From positions 1-64,000 of the forward strand of contig JAILHF010000001.1 in the NCBI GenBank assembly GCA_024696005.1: a stretch of DNA of 64,000 bases, written 5' to 3'. Below are positions 54,967-63,987 of this stretch, in pieces. The translations under genes were made by a program, and so were the position numbers. Every line of letters starts with the position of its first letter. Position 1 is the first letter of the stretch. The notes under the pieces were generated by a model, which did no database searches, was not told the DNA's origin, and saw only the letters and a list, made by a program, of their open reading frames with translations. The stretch is from Lachnospiraceae bacterium (lineage in GTDB: Bacteria > Bacillota > Clostridia > Lachnospirales > Lachnospiraceae).

Positions 54967-56537
54967 TGAAGAATATATTCACCTGTCGAAATGATGAGGA
55001 GGTTGCGGAATATCTCCGAAAAAAACTGGATGAATACCGGGATGAGGGCGGGGAGCTCTCTTCGCCGGATGTCGTATACGAGTATCTTAGGATCATGATG
55101 CATTATGTGCTCAAGGTCCGTCCGTTTTCCGAGCAATCCATCGACAGCATTCTGAAGCTTCTGGGAGCGAGTTACAGCGAAAAAGGCTTCCATACGCCCT
55201 TCTGGGCGATCATCAGGGAAGAAGCCGCCCGTTTTCCGGAGGACGAATTCTTTTATCTGGCGCGTTCCGTGGAAGCGGAGATCACCAATGACGACATTGA
55301 CGAGATCTTTGCGCTGATCGAGAAGGAACTGCTTCTGGACAGTGACCGGAGATGGGCGGAGGAGAAGCTGGGGCTTCTCTCGATCTGCCGCATCCGCTAC
55401 CAGCAGAACCGCATCCGGAATATCCGCATGCGCTCCCTGGATAAAACGGGAGGACGCAGCAGCAGGCGCTCCGGGGAAGCGGAGCCGGTATGGATGAAGA
55501 ACTGCCGGAAATTCGCGGAAGAATACACACCTGCCCGCATCAAGGCCTATCTGGACCGCTTTGTCCTGGGGCAGGAGGAAAGCAAGGAGATCCTGAGCAC
55601 CTCCGTTTATAATCATTTCCTTCGCATTCTGCATCCGGAACAGAAGCTGATCAAGACCAACATCCTCATGGTCGGACCTTCGGGCTGCGGAAAGACCGAG
55701 CTGATCCGGCGCATCGCGGACCTGGTCCCGGTGCCGGTGGTGATCACCGATTTCAGCGGTATCGTGGCGACGCCCTGGAAGGGCAGAAACAAGGAAGAGG
55801 CTTTGTTAAATCTGTATTTGAAAGCCGGGAAAGACCCCGAACTTACGGAGTGCGGGATCGTGTTTTGCGATGAATTCGACAAGATCATCCCCGGGAAGCT
55901 TTATTCCAAGGGCGGGGATATCAACCAGGAGCTCCAGGGGCAGCTTCTCGGGATGTTCGAGGGGACGGAGATGGATGTTCCCCTTCCGGAACGATCCGGC
56001 AGCAGGGACACGCTCGTCCTGGATACCACCGATATCCTCTTCATCTGCGCCGGTGCGTTTGAGGGACTGGAAAAGATCGCAAGAAAGGACTATGTCCGCT
56101 CCGGGATCGGCTTCGGCAGCGAAGCGGTAAAGGACGAGGACTTCGAACTCACCGGGGACAAGCTGAAGGTCGAGCATCTGATGGAATACGGGATGAAGCC
56201 GGAACTGGCCGGCCGTCTCAGCAGCTTTACCGTGCTCCGCAAACTAAACAGAGAAATGTTAAAACGCGTTTTAACAGAAGCGGAAGACAGCATCCTTTCC
56301 CGCTATGAAGAAGAGATACACATGGAGGGAGGCGCCGGGCTCCAGATGACGGACGGGGCGCTGGATGTGATCATAGACCGTGTGATGGAGATGAGCATCG
56401 GGGCAAGAGGACTGAACGCGATCCTTCACGAGATCCTGCAGGAAGTCCTTTATGAACTGCCGTCCATGCATAATGTGCAGACCGTGCTGATCACGGAGGC
56501 GGTGGCCCGCATGGAAGAAAAAGCGATATACCTGTGA
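54966..56537 (+). CDS. divergent ClpX-like AAA+ ATPase with novel N-terminal domain (B)
   Basis: A 523-residue AAA+ protein whose ATG overlaps the previous stop. Residues 1-~175 are a helical domain unlike that of its neighbour or of ClpX, with no zinc motif. Walker A GPSGCGKT (~237-244), Walker B GIVFCDEFDK (~297-306), AGR (~417) and GAR (~479-481) are intact. The pore loop is PWKG (~270-273) in place of GYVG, with Trp as the aromatic gripping residue. IGF is kept (~381-383, in SGIGFGS). A 15-bp gap separates it from the diguanylate cyclase gene. Its substrates are unknown. Confidence 0.8.
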   Translation: MKNIFTCRNDEEVAEYLRKKLDEYRDEGGELSSPDVVYEYLRIMMHYVLKVRPFSEQSIDSILKLLGASYSEKGFHTPFWAIIREEAARFPEDEFFYLARSVEAEITNDDIDEIFALIEKELLLDSDRRWAEEKLGLLSICRIRYQQNRIRNIRMRSLDKTGGRSSRRSGEAEPVWMKNCRKFAEEYTPARIKAYLDRFVLGQEESKEILSTSVYNHFLRILHPEQKLIKTNILMVGPSGCGKTELIRRIADLVPVPVVITDFSGIVATPWKGRNKEEALLNLYLKAGKDPELTECGIVFCDEFDKIIPGKLYSKGGDINQELQGQLLGMFEGTEMDVPLPERSGSRDTLVLDTTDILFICAGAFEGLEKIARKDYVRSGIGFGSEAVKDEDFELTGDKLKVEHLMEYGMKPELAGRLSSFTVLRKLNREMLKRVLTEAEDSILSRYEEEIHMEGGAGLQMTDGALDVIIDRVMEMSIGARGLNAILHEILQEVLYELPSMHNVQTVLITEAVARMEEKAIYL

Positions 56538-56553
56538 ACAGAGGCCTGATGAG

Positions 56554-58044
56554 ATGAAACTGGAGAGACAAAAGATCGGAAAGCTGCAGATGGCGGTCCT
56601 GGTACGAACGGTCCTGCCGATGCTTGTCATGGGCATCGTGATCATCGTGGCGGCCCTGGTGAGGACCAGGAGTTCCCTGGAAGAGGAAGTCTACCGCTCG
56701 CTGGAAGCAACGGCAACGGCGGTGGCAGCCGGTTTTGACGAGATGTACGAGGGCGATTACGTTCTGGTAGGCGACAAGTTCCTTTACCTTTATAAAGGAG
56801 AGAGCGAGCTCACCGGCAATTTCGAATTCGTGGACCGGATCCGGAAGGAAAGCGGAATGGATGTGACACTCTTTTATCAGGACGCGCGCATCCTTACAAC
56901 GCTGACGGCGGAGGACGGATCACGTTACGTCAGTACCGGGGTGCATCCGAACATCATGCGCACGATGGAGTCGAAGCAGAAGCCGATCCGTTTCAAGGGC
57001 GAGATCAATCCGGGGCACGAGTATTATATCTCCTATGTTCCCCTCTTTAATTCGGACGGCAGCCTGACGGGGATGGTAGGGACAGCGATCAGCGCCGATG
57101 TGGTGGCCAGGGAAGCCGACAATGCCTCCAGACCGGTCTTCATCATCACGATCCTGGGCATGCTGATCGCCAGTTTCATCAGCATACGCTATACCCGCGG
57201 CATCGTTGTGGCGGTGGAAGGCATTCAGGGAGTCCTGAGCAGCATGGTTTCGGGAAAGCTCAATAATGAAATGCCGGAAAAAGTCACCGTGCGCGGGGAC
57301 GAGATCGCCGAAGTCGGCAGGGACATCACCCGCATGCAGGATGCCGTTCGCGTCCTGGTGGAGTGCGACCCCCTGACAAAGCTGTACAACCGGCGTTCCG
57401 GCGATGCCAAGATGAAGCACATCCGGAAAGAGGCAGCTACGACCGGAATGCCTTATGTCATTGCGATCGGGGACATCGATTTCTTCAAGAAGGTCAATGA
57501 TACCTACGGCCACGATGCCGGAGACATGGTGCTGAAGTTTGTTGCCGAAGAGCTGAAGAAGCTCATGAGCGGCCGGGGCCATGCGGTGCGCTGGGGCGGT
57601 GAGGAATTCCTCCTTTTTTTTGAAAACAGGGATCTCGTGCAGGCATGCGCTGCGCTGGAGGATTTCCTGGACGGGATACGTGCTGCCAGGCTGAGGTACC
57701 AGGGCCGCGAGATCCGCGTGACCATGACGGTGGGTGTTGTGGACGGTGATCCGGGGCGTGACACGGAGGAACTGATCAAGGAGGCGGATGAGAAGCTGTA
57801 TTTCGGCAAGGAAAACGGCAGAAACCAGCTGGTCGTGACACCGGGAGTAGAGCAGCCCGAATACCGGAAAATGCTCAAGCAGGGGCAGGGACAGGAAGAG
57901 GAGCCCGAGGAAGAGACCGTGATCACGATCCCGGACGAATACCTCGATACCGACCAGCTGATGCAGATGCTTTCGGACAATGCCGCCTTTGAAATGGAAA
58001 AGGGCGGGGAAAAAGAGACGGAGAAAAAGAGTGATGAAGAATAA
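56554..58044 (+). CDS. membrane diguanylate cyclase (Cache-HAMP-GGDEF)
   Basis: A 496-residue signalling enzyme that makes c-di-GMP. It has an N-terminal helix (~16-42), an extracytoplasmic Cache-like sensor (~45-190), a second helix (PVFIITILGMLIASFISI, ~192-210), a HAMP-like linker and a GGDEF domain with active-site GGEEF near 347. The RxxD inhibitory site usually five residues before GGDEF is missing, so product inhibition is not expected. The C-terminal ~70 residues are acidic and Glu-rich. It overlaps the MATE gene and follows the AAA+ pair closely, so all four may share a transcript. Confidence 0.92.
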   Translation: MKLERQKIGKLQMAVLVRTVLPMLVMGIVIIVAALVRTRSSLEEEVYRSLEATATAVAAGFDEMYEGDYVLVGDKFLYLYKGESELTGNFEFVDRIRKESGMDVTLFYQDARILTTLTAEDGSRYVSTGVHPNIMRTMESKQKPIRFKGEINPGHEYYISYVPLFNSDGSLTGMVGTAISADVVAREADNASRPVFIITILGMLIASFISIRYTRGIVVAVEGIQGVLSSMVSGKLNNEMPEKVTVRGDEIAEVGRDITRMQDAVRVLVECDPLTKLYNRRSGDAKMKHIRKEAATTGMPYVIAIGDIDFFKKVNDTYGHDAGDMVLKFVAEELKKLMSGRGHAVRWGGEEFLLFFENRDLVQACAALEDFLDGIRAARLRYQGREIRVTMTVGVVDGDPGRDTEELIKEADEKLYFGKENGRNQLVVTPGVEQPEYRKMLKQGQGQEEEPEEETVITIPDEYLDTDQLMQMLSDNAAFEMEKGGEKETEKKSDEE

Positions 58045-59464
58045 GGTGAAGGAAGAGCCTTTGAAGGAGGGCGACGGAGCGCCCGCGCAGGGGAAAGAGA
58101 ACAAGATGGGCGTCATGCCCATGAACCGGCTTTTGCTCGGAATGGCAACGCCCATGATGATATCCATGCTCGTGCAGGCGTTCTACAATATCGTGGACAG
58201 CTTTTTTGTGGCCAGGATCAAGGACGGAGCCGGAGAGGCCGGGACTTCCGCCCTGTCGGCCCTGGGGATGGCCTTTCCCTTCCAGATGCTGATGATGGCG
58301 TTTGCCAGCGGAATGTGCGTGGGCGTGAACGCGGTGCTTTCCAAGGCACTCGGTGAAAAAGACAGAGTGACCGCGGAGAAAGCGGCGAACAACGGTGTTT
58401 TTCTGACGATCTGCAATTACATCCTGTTTTTGCTTGTCGGGATCTTTCTTTCGAGGACGCTGATCGCTTCCCAGAAGGGAACGGGACTGACGCTGGAATA
58501 CGGAACCCAGTATCTGACCATTGTCTGCTGCGGTTCCATCGGCATATACTGCCAGTTCATCTTTGAACGTCTGCTCCAGTCTACCGGAAAGACGATCTAC
58601 ACGATGTTTACCCAGATGACCGGTGCCATCATCAATATCATCCTGGATCCGATCCTGATCTTCGGACTCCTGGGTTTTCCGGAGCTGAAGGTGGCCGGTG
58701 CCGCTCTCGCAACGATCATCGGACAGATCGCGGCCGGCATTCTGGCCTTTATCTTAAACCGCCGCTTCAATGAAGACGTGCACGTGAACATGAAGGGCTT
58801 CCGCCCCGACTGGCATATCATACGAAGGGTTTATGTCGTGGGCCTTCCCTCGATCATCATGCAGGCGATCGGTTCCGTGATGACCTATTCCATGAACCGC
58901 ATCCTCGGAGGCCTGAACGAAGCGGCGGTTGCCGTCTTTACGGTATACTTCAAGCTTCAGAGCCTGTTCTTCATGCCTGTTTTCGGCCTGAACAACGGAC
59001 TGGTCCCCATCCTGGCATACAATTACGGCGCCAGGAAGCGCGGACGCATGATGAAGGTGATACGCCTGAGCATGCTTTACGCGTTCTGCCTGCTCTTTGT
59101 GGGCTTTGCTCTCTTCAGGCTGATCCCGGAGCAGCTGCTCAGGCTCTTTGATACGGGAGATGCCAGCCTGATCACATACGGCGTGCCCGCGCTGAAGGTC
59201 ATTTCCTGGCACTATCTTCTGGCCTGGTTCTGCATCATCGGCGGAACGGTCTTCCAGGCGCTCGGGAACGGCCTGTACAGCCTGATCGTTTCGGTCGCGC
59301 GTCAGCTGGGTGTGCTGGTCCCCGTGGCTTACATCCTCTCGAAGATCGGAGGACTGGAGCTGATCTGGTGGTGCTTCCCGATCGCGGAACTGATGTCGCT
59401 GGCCGTCAGCGCTTTCTTTCTTGCGAGGATCTACAAAAAGACCATTGCGCCGATCCCGGAGTGA
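58034..59464 (+). CDS. MATE-family multidrug exporter
   Basis: A 476-residue transporter with twelve hydrophobic segments and MATE features: PMMISMLVQAFYNIVDSFFVAR in the first helix, and two homologous halves with the second starting near GLPSIIMQAIGSVMTYSMNRIL. It probably exports cationic compounds in exchange for Na+ or H+. The first ~30 residues are charged and cytosolic. ATG 58,034 (GGAG upstream) overlaps the end of the cyclase gene; an ATG at 57,980 is possible but has no ribosome site. Confidence 0.92.
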   Translation: MKNKVKEEPLKEGDGAPAQGKENKMGVMPMNRLLLGMATPMMISMLVQAFYNIVDSFFVARIKDGAGEAGTSALSALGMAFPFQMLMMAFASGMCVGVNAVLSKALGEKDRVTAEKAANNGVFLTICNYILFLLVGIFLSRTLIASQKGTGLTLEYGTQYLTIVCCGSIGIYCQFIFERLLQSTGKTIYTMFTQMTGAIINIILDPILIFGLLGFPELKVAGAALATIIGQIAAGILAFILNRRFNEDVHVNMKGFRPDWHIIRRVYVVGLPSIIMQAIGSVMTYSMNRILGGLNEAAVAVFTVYFKLQSLFFMPVFGLNNGLVPILAYNYGARKRGRMMKVIRLSMLYAFCLLFVGFALFRLIPEQLLRLFDTGDASLITYGVPALKVISWHYLLAWFCIIGGTVFQALGNGLYSLIVSVARQLGVLVPVAYILSKIGGLELIWWCFPIAELMSLAVSAFFLARIYKKTIAPIPE

Positions 59465-59479
59465 GCTTTCCGCATCATA

Positions 59480-59508
59480 TTGACAATCCGGCACGTAGAT
59501 TATAAGAT
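59480..59508 (+). promoter_or_regulatory. strong promoter of tRNA-Leu
   Basis: A perfect TTGACA (59,480-59,485), a 17-base spacer and TAAGAT (59,503-59,508). It could also supply transcripts reading into trpE, since no terminator follows the tRNA. Confidence 0.7.
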
Positions 59509-59586
59509 AGACGCGTTATTGTCGGACACCTGCGGCAAAACAGCGGGCGTGCCGGCACGGCTTTTTTATGCGAATAGGCCGGATCA

Positions 59587-59668
59587 GCGGGCGTGGTGGA
59601 ATTGGCAGACACGATAGATTTAGGTTCTATTGCCGCAAGGTGTGCAGGTTCAAGTCCTGTCGCCCGCA
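59587..59668 (+). tRNA. tRNA-Leu(UAG)
   Basis: A class II tRNA of 82 nt: acceptor GCGGGCG/CGCCCGC, anticodon stem ATAGA/TCTAT with loop TTTAGGT (anticodon UAG), a short variable arm TGCCGCAAGGTG and T arm GCAGG-TTCAAGT-CCTGT. CCA is not encoded. It lies 74 bases before trpE. Confidence 0.94.
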
Positions 59669-59742
59669 GCGTCGTGACAGAAAATGAGGGGAGGAGTCGT
59701 TTTTTGTCATTCCCTGTCGAAGGGAAGAAAGGGAGGAGAAAG

Positions 59743-61209
59743 ATGAAGATCACACCCTCTTATCAGGAGATCCTTTCCGTTACGGAAAAGGGCGGGTACG
59801 GGATGGTGCCCGTGTGCGGCGAGATCCTTTCGGATTTCATCACGCCGATCGAAGCGATGCGCATCCTGAAAAGCGCATCGGATCATGTATTCCTGCTGGA
59901 GTCGGCAAAGGCGGAGGAGCATTTCGGAAGATATACCTTTTTGGGCTATGATCCGAAGCTCTGCATCAGCTGTGACCGCGGGCATCTCACCTGCGGAGAG
60001 CTTTCCGTCGATACCGATGATCCCGCGTCTTATCTGCGCAAGGTGCTTGCGGAGAACCGCAGTCCCCGTCTGCAGGGGATGCCCCCGTTCACCGGCGGCC
60101 TCATGGGCTATTTTTCCTTTGAATCTCTCGGTTACAGCGAGCCGAAGGTGAGGCGTGACGATCACGATCCCGAATGCTTCCGGGATCTGGACCTGATGCT
60201 TTTTGACAAGGTCATTGCCTTTGACAACGTTAAGCAGAAGCTTTATCTGATCGCGAACATGTCGCCGGCAGAAGGGGAGAGCGGCTATGAAAAAGCGCTT
60301 GCTGCGATCGCGGACATGGAGAAGCTTTTGAAGAGCGGTGACAGGAGAAAGGATCTCCCCGGCAGGCTTACGGGCGATTTTCAGGCACTTTTCGATAAAG
60401 AAAGCTTCTGCCGCATGGTGGAAGAGGGCAAACATCATATCTTTGAGGGCGACATCTTCCAGATCGTGCTTTCCAACCGCCTGAGTGCAGGCTTTGAAGG
60501 CAGCCTCTTCAACACCTATCGCATGCTCAGAACGATCAACCCTTCCCCTTACATGTTCTATTTTTCCGGAACGGATGTGGAAGTGGCGGGAGCCTCCCCG
60601 GAGACCCTGGTCAAGCTGGAGGACGGTGTGCTGCACACCTTCCCGCTGGCGGGGACCAGACCCAGGGGAAAGGATGCGGAGGAAGACCGCAAGCTTGAAG
60701 AAGAACTCCTGCTTGATGAAAAGGAACTCGCGGAACACAACATGCTGGTGGATCTGGGACGGAACGATCTGGGCAGGATCAGCCGTTTCGGGACCGTTGA
60801 GGTGGAAGCGCTGCGCGAGGTTGTGCGTTTTTCCCACGTCATGCACATCGGATCCACGGTGCGCGGCCTGATCCGTGAGGACAAGGATGCGCTGGATGCC
60901 GTGGCAGCCGTGCTTCCCGCGGGAACGCTTTCCGGAGCGCCCAAGATACGCGCCTGCCAGCTGATCGGCGATCTGGAAGGCACACGGCGCGGCATATACG
61001 GCGGAGCCGTCGGTTATATCGATCTGGCCGGCAACATGGACACCTGCATCGCGATCCGGCTCGTATACAAGAAGAACGACCGGGTATATGTGCGAAGCGG
61101 AGCAGGGATCGTTGCCGATTCCGATCCGGAAAAGGAATACGAGGAATCCCTGAACAAGGCCATGGCGTCCCTGACCGCTCTGAAGATGGCACAGGAGGTA
61201 GAGGAATGA
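59743..61209 (+). CDS. trpE: anthranilate synthase component I
   Basis: A 488-residue chorismate-using enzyme, the first step of tryptophan synthesis. The N-terminal LLES motif (VFLLESAKAEEHFGRYTF) is the tryptophan feedback site that separates TrpE from PabB. GTRPRGKD, LVDLGRNDLGRIS, HIGSTVRG and AGTLSGAPKIRA are catalytic-domain signatures. The start at 59,743 has GGGAGGAG upstream; the frame is open further up but runs through the tRNA gene. It overlaps trpG by 4 bp. Confidence 0.96.
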   Translation: MKITPSYQEILSVTEKGGYGMVPVCGEILSDFITPIEAMRILKSASDHVFLLESAKAEEHFGRYTFLGYDPKLCISCDRGHLTCGELSVDTDDPASYLRKVLAENRSPRLQGMPPFTGGLMGYFSFESLGYSEPKVRRDDHDPECFRDLDLMLFDKVIAFDNVKQKLYLIANMSPAEGESGYEKALAAIADMEKLLKSGDRRKDLPGRLTGDFQALFDKESFCRMVEEGKHHIFEGDIFQIVLSNRLSAGFEGSLFNTYRMLRTINPSPYMFYFSGTDVEVAGASPETLVKLEDGVLHTFPLAGTRPRGKDAEEDRKLEEELLLDEKELAEHNMLVDLGRNDLGRISRFGTVEVEALREVVRFSHVMHIGSTVRGLIREDKDALDAVAAVLPAGTLSGAPKIRACQLIGDLEGTRRGIYGGAVGYIDLAGNMDTCIAIRLVYKKNDRVYVRSGAGIVADSDPEKEYEESLNKAMASLTALKMAQEVEE

Positions 61210-61784
61210 TCCTGTTGATCGATAATTACGACAGCTTTTCCTATAATCTGTATCAGTATGTCGGGGAACTGGCAAAAGATATCAGCGTGATCCGAAACGA
61301 TGAGAAGAGCATTGATGAGATCCGTGCGATGGGGCCGAGCCACATCATCCTCTCCCCGGGACCGGGAAGGCCGGAGGATGCGGGAGTCACCATGGAAGCG
61401 GCACGGACCCTGGGGAAAGAGATTCCCACACTCGGCGTATGCCTCGGACACCAGGCCATCTGTGCCGCATTCGGAGCGGTCGTGGGCTATGCGAAGTGCC
61501 TGATGCACGGAAAGCAGTCCGTGGTGCGTGTTGACAAAGACTGTCCGCTGTTTGCGGGCTGCCCGGAGGAGTTTCCGGTGGCGCGCTATCATTCCCTGGC
61601 AGCGGAAAAGGAGACGATACCCGAAGAGCTGAAGATCACGGCCGAGACCGAAGACGGTGAGGTCATGGCGGTCATGCACAGGGATTACCCGATCTTCGGC
61701 GTGCAGTTCCATCCGGAATCCATCCTGACACCGGACGGGAAGCAGATGCTGCGGAATTTCCTGGCATTCGAAAATAGGAAGTAA
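61206..61784 (+). CDS. trpG: anthranilate synthase component II (glutamine amidotransferase)
   Basis: A 192-residue class I glutaminase that passes ammonia to TrpE. LLIDNYDSFSYNL at the start, the nucleophile Cys in GVCLGHQAIC (~80) and the HPESI His-Glu pair near the end are present. It may also serve PabB, as in Bacillus. It is coupled to trpE. Confidence 0.96.
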   Translation: MILLIDNYDSFSYNLYQYVGELAKDISVIRNDEKSIDEIRAMGPSHIILSPGPGRPEDAGVTMEAARTLGKEIPTLGVCLGHQAICAAFGAVVGYAKCLMHGKQSVVRVDKDCPLFAGCPEEFPVARYHSLAAEKETIPEELKITAETEDGEVMAVMHRDYPIFGVQFHPESILTPDGKQMLRNFLAFENRK

Positions 61785-61838
61785 AAGGGAACGGATCCCG
61801 TCGAGACAGAGCCCAAAGGGCACGGAAGGAGAAAAAAC

Positions 61839-62957
61839 ATGGCTGATTTAACGGAATACCGCGAGGCGATCGGAAAGATCGATGAACAGATGGCGGCTCT
61901 CTTTGAAGAGCGCATGAAGATCTGTTCCGGGATCGCGGAATACAAGAAGGAGCACGGGCTGTCCGTCAAGGACAAGGCGAGGGAGAAAGCACTGATCGAC
62001 CGGAACAGGCGCCTGATCAAGGATCCCGAGATCGAAGAGTATTACGTGCAGTTTCTGAACGGCATGCTCAGTCTGTCCCGCGCTTATCAGGAAAGGCTGC
62101 TTACGGGCATGAAGGTCGCCTACAGCGGCGTGGAAGGTGCTTATGCCTACATCGCGGCAAAGACGATGTTTCACGAAGCCAGCCTGGAATGCAAGAACGA
62201 TTTTGCTTCGGCTTACCGCAGCGTGGAGAACGGGGACTGTGACTGTGCCGTCCTGCCGTTGGAAAACAGCTATGCCGGCGAGGTCAGCGCGGTGTTGGAT
62301 CTGGCCTTTTCGGGAACGCTTTTCGTGGACCAGGTAGTGGATCTGCCGATCCGGCACTGCCTGCTGGGTGTGCCCGGCAGCAGCAGGGAATCGATCCGTA
62401 CCGTCATCAGCCATCCGCAGGCGCTGCAGCAGTGCTCGGATTATGTGCGCAACCACGGTTTTTCGACCAGGGAATACGGCAACACCGCCCTCGCGGCGCA
62501 GAAGGTGCTCGAGTCGAACGATCCGTCCCTGGGGGCCATCGCGTCCAAAGAGACCGCGAAGCTCAACGGACTCACGGTGCTGGACGAGAACGTGCAGGAC
62601 AGCGGGATCAACACCACACGCTTTGCCGTATTTTCCCGCACCATGGACCGCGGAAAGGGAACGGAAAACCGCATTGATGACAACTTCATCCTGGTCTTTA
62701 CGGTCCGGAACGAAGCAGGTTCCCTGGCGCAGACGCTCAACATCATCGGTGCCCACGGCTATAACATGAAGAGCGTTCGCAGCCGTCCCATGAAGGAACT
62801 GCTGTGGAAATATTTCTTTTTTGCGGAGATCGAAGGAAATATCAATACCCGGAACGGGCAGGACATGCTCAAGGAGTTGTCGGCGATCTGCGGCGACCTG
62901 AAGCTTCTGGGATCTTACCATGCCTGCGTCTATACGGATCTGGCGGAAGGAGAATGA
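61839..62957 (+). CDS. pheA: bifunctional chorismate mutase/prephenate dehydratase
   Basis: A 372-residue P-protein. An N-terminal AroQ-type chorismate mutase helix bundle (TEYREAIGKIDEQMAALFEERM) is followed by the prephenate dehydratase domain (VAYSGVEGAYAYIAAKTMF, with the catalytic TRF in NTTRFAVF). A C-terminal ACT domain (AGSLAQTLNIIGAHGYNM) senses phenylalanine. It diverts chorismate to phenylpyruvate. The ribosome site is GGAAGGAG. The next gene starts 1 base after its stop. Confidence 0.95.
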   Translation: MADLTEYREAIGKIDEQMAALFEERMKICSGIAEYKKEHGLSVKDKAREKALIDRNRRLIKDPEIEEYYVQFLNGMLSLSRAYQERLLTGMKVAYSGVEGAYAYIAAKTMFHEASLECKNDFASAYRSVENGDCDCAVLPLENSYAGEVSAVLDLAFSGTLFVDQVVDLPIRHCLLGVPGSSRESIRTVISHPQALQQCSDYVRNHGFSTREYGNTALAAQKVLESNDPSLGAIASKETAKLNGLTVLDENVQDSGINTTRFAVFSRTMDRGKGTENRIDDNFILVFTVRNEAGSLAQTLNIIGAHGYNMKSVRSRPMKELLWKYFFFAEIEGNINTRNGQDMLKELSAICGDLKLLGSYHACVYTDLAEGE

Positions 62958-62958
62958 G

Positions 62959-63987
62959 ATGAATCTGGAATACAAAAGGGAACTGCCCTCGGCCAGGGTG
63001 GTCAAGGAGATGTATCCGCTGTCGGATGAGGCGGTTGAAAAGAAAGCGGCGAACGATGAGGCGATCCGGAAGATCTTTCTCGGGGAGAGTGACCGTTTCA
63101 TCCTGGTGATCGGACCCTGCTCGGCAGACCGCCCTGATGCGGTGCTGGAGTACATCGGGAGGCTGAAGGATCTGCAGGAAAAAGTAAAGGACCGCATCCT
63201 GATGATCCCGCGCATCTATACCAACAAGCCCAGGACAACGGGCATGGGCTACAAGGGCATGCTGCATCAGCCCGATCCGGAAAACGATCCCGACATGCTC
63301 AAGGGCATCATGGCGATCCGCAAGCTTCATCTGCAGGCGTTGGAGGAGACCGGCTTTTCCTGCGCGGATGAGATGCTCTATCCGGAGAACCATTCCTATC
63401 TGTCCGACCTGCTTTCCTATGTGGCGGTGGGCGCGAGATCGGTCGAGAACCAGATGCACCGGCTTACTTCCAGCGGACTGGACATTCCGGTCGGAATGAA
63501 GAACCCGACGGGCGGCATGCTTTCGGTCATGATGAACGCGATCACGGCTGCGCATGCGTCCCATACCTTTGTTTACAGCGGCTGGGAAGTGGTGAGCAAG
63601 GGCAATCCCCTGGCACACGCGATCCTTCGCGGATATTCCCACAAGGGCGGGCATTCCGCGCCGAACTATCACTACGAGGATCTCACGTTCCTGAATGAGC
63701 TGTATCAGGAGAGCGGCCTGGAAAATCCGGCCGTGATCGTGGATACCAACCATTGCAACTCCGACAAGCAGTACGAGCAGCAGCCCAGGATCGCGAAAGA
63801 GATCCTGCACAGCATGCGGCTTTCCGCGGATATCCGGAAGCTGGTAAAGGGACTGATGATCGAATCCTATCTCGTGGACGGCGCGCAGAAAGCCGGCGGC
63901 GGCGTATACGGGCAGTCCATCACCGATCCCTGCCTGGGTTGGGAAAAGACCGAAAAGATGGTTTTTGAGCTCGCGGAACTTCTGTAA
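62959..63987 (+). CDS. aroF: DAHP synthase, AroG/AroF (type I) class
   Basis: A 342-residue enzyme condensing phosphoenolpyruvate and erythrose-4-phosphate, the entry step of aromatic synthesis. LVIGPCSADRPDAVLEYI, RIYTNKPRTTGMGYKG, VGMKNPTGG and VDTNHCNSDKQY (metal Cys/His region) match the AroG/AroF/AroH class. ATG 62,959 has AAGGAG eight bases upstream. It closes the operon at the window edge, giving both branches (Trp and Phe) and their common entry step in one transcript. Confidence 0.95.
   Translation: MNLEYKRELPSARVVKEMYPLSDEAVEKKAANDEAIRKIFLGESDRFILVIGPCSADRPDAVLEYIGRLKDLQEKVKDRILMIPRIYTNKPRTTGMGYKGMLHQPDPENDPDMLKGIMAIRKLHLQALEETGFSCADEMLYPENHSYLSDLLSYVAVGARSVENQMHRLTSSGLDIPVGMKNPTGGMLSVMMNAITAAHASHTFVYSGWEVVSKGNPLAHAILRGYSHKGGHSAPNYHYEDLTFLNELYQESGLENPAVIVDTNHCNSDKQYEQQPRIAKEILHSMRLSADIRKLVKGLMIESYLVDGAQKAGGGVYGQSITDPCLGWEKTEKMVFELAELL

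Noticed and set aside
59546..59570. Terminator after the MATE gene
   Set aside because: CGTGCCGGCACG followed by T residues is a palindrome without room for a loop, and it lies downstream of the tRNA-Leu promoter, where a terminator would block the tRNA.
59593..59742. TrpE starting upstream at 59,593
   Set aside because: The extension is the tRNA-Leu gene read in frame.
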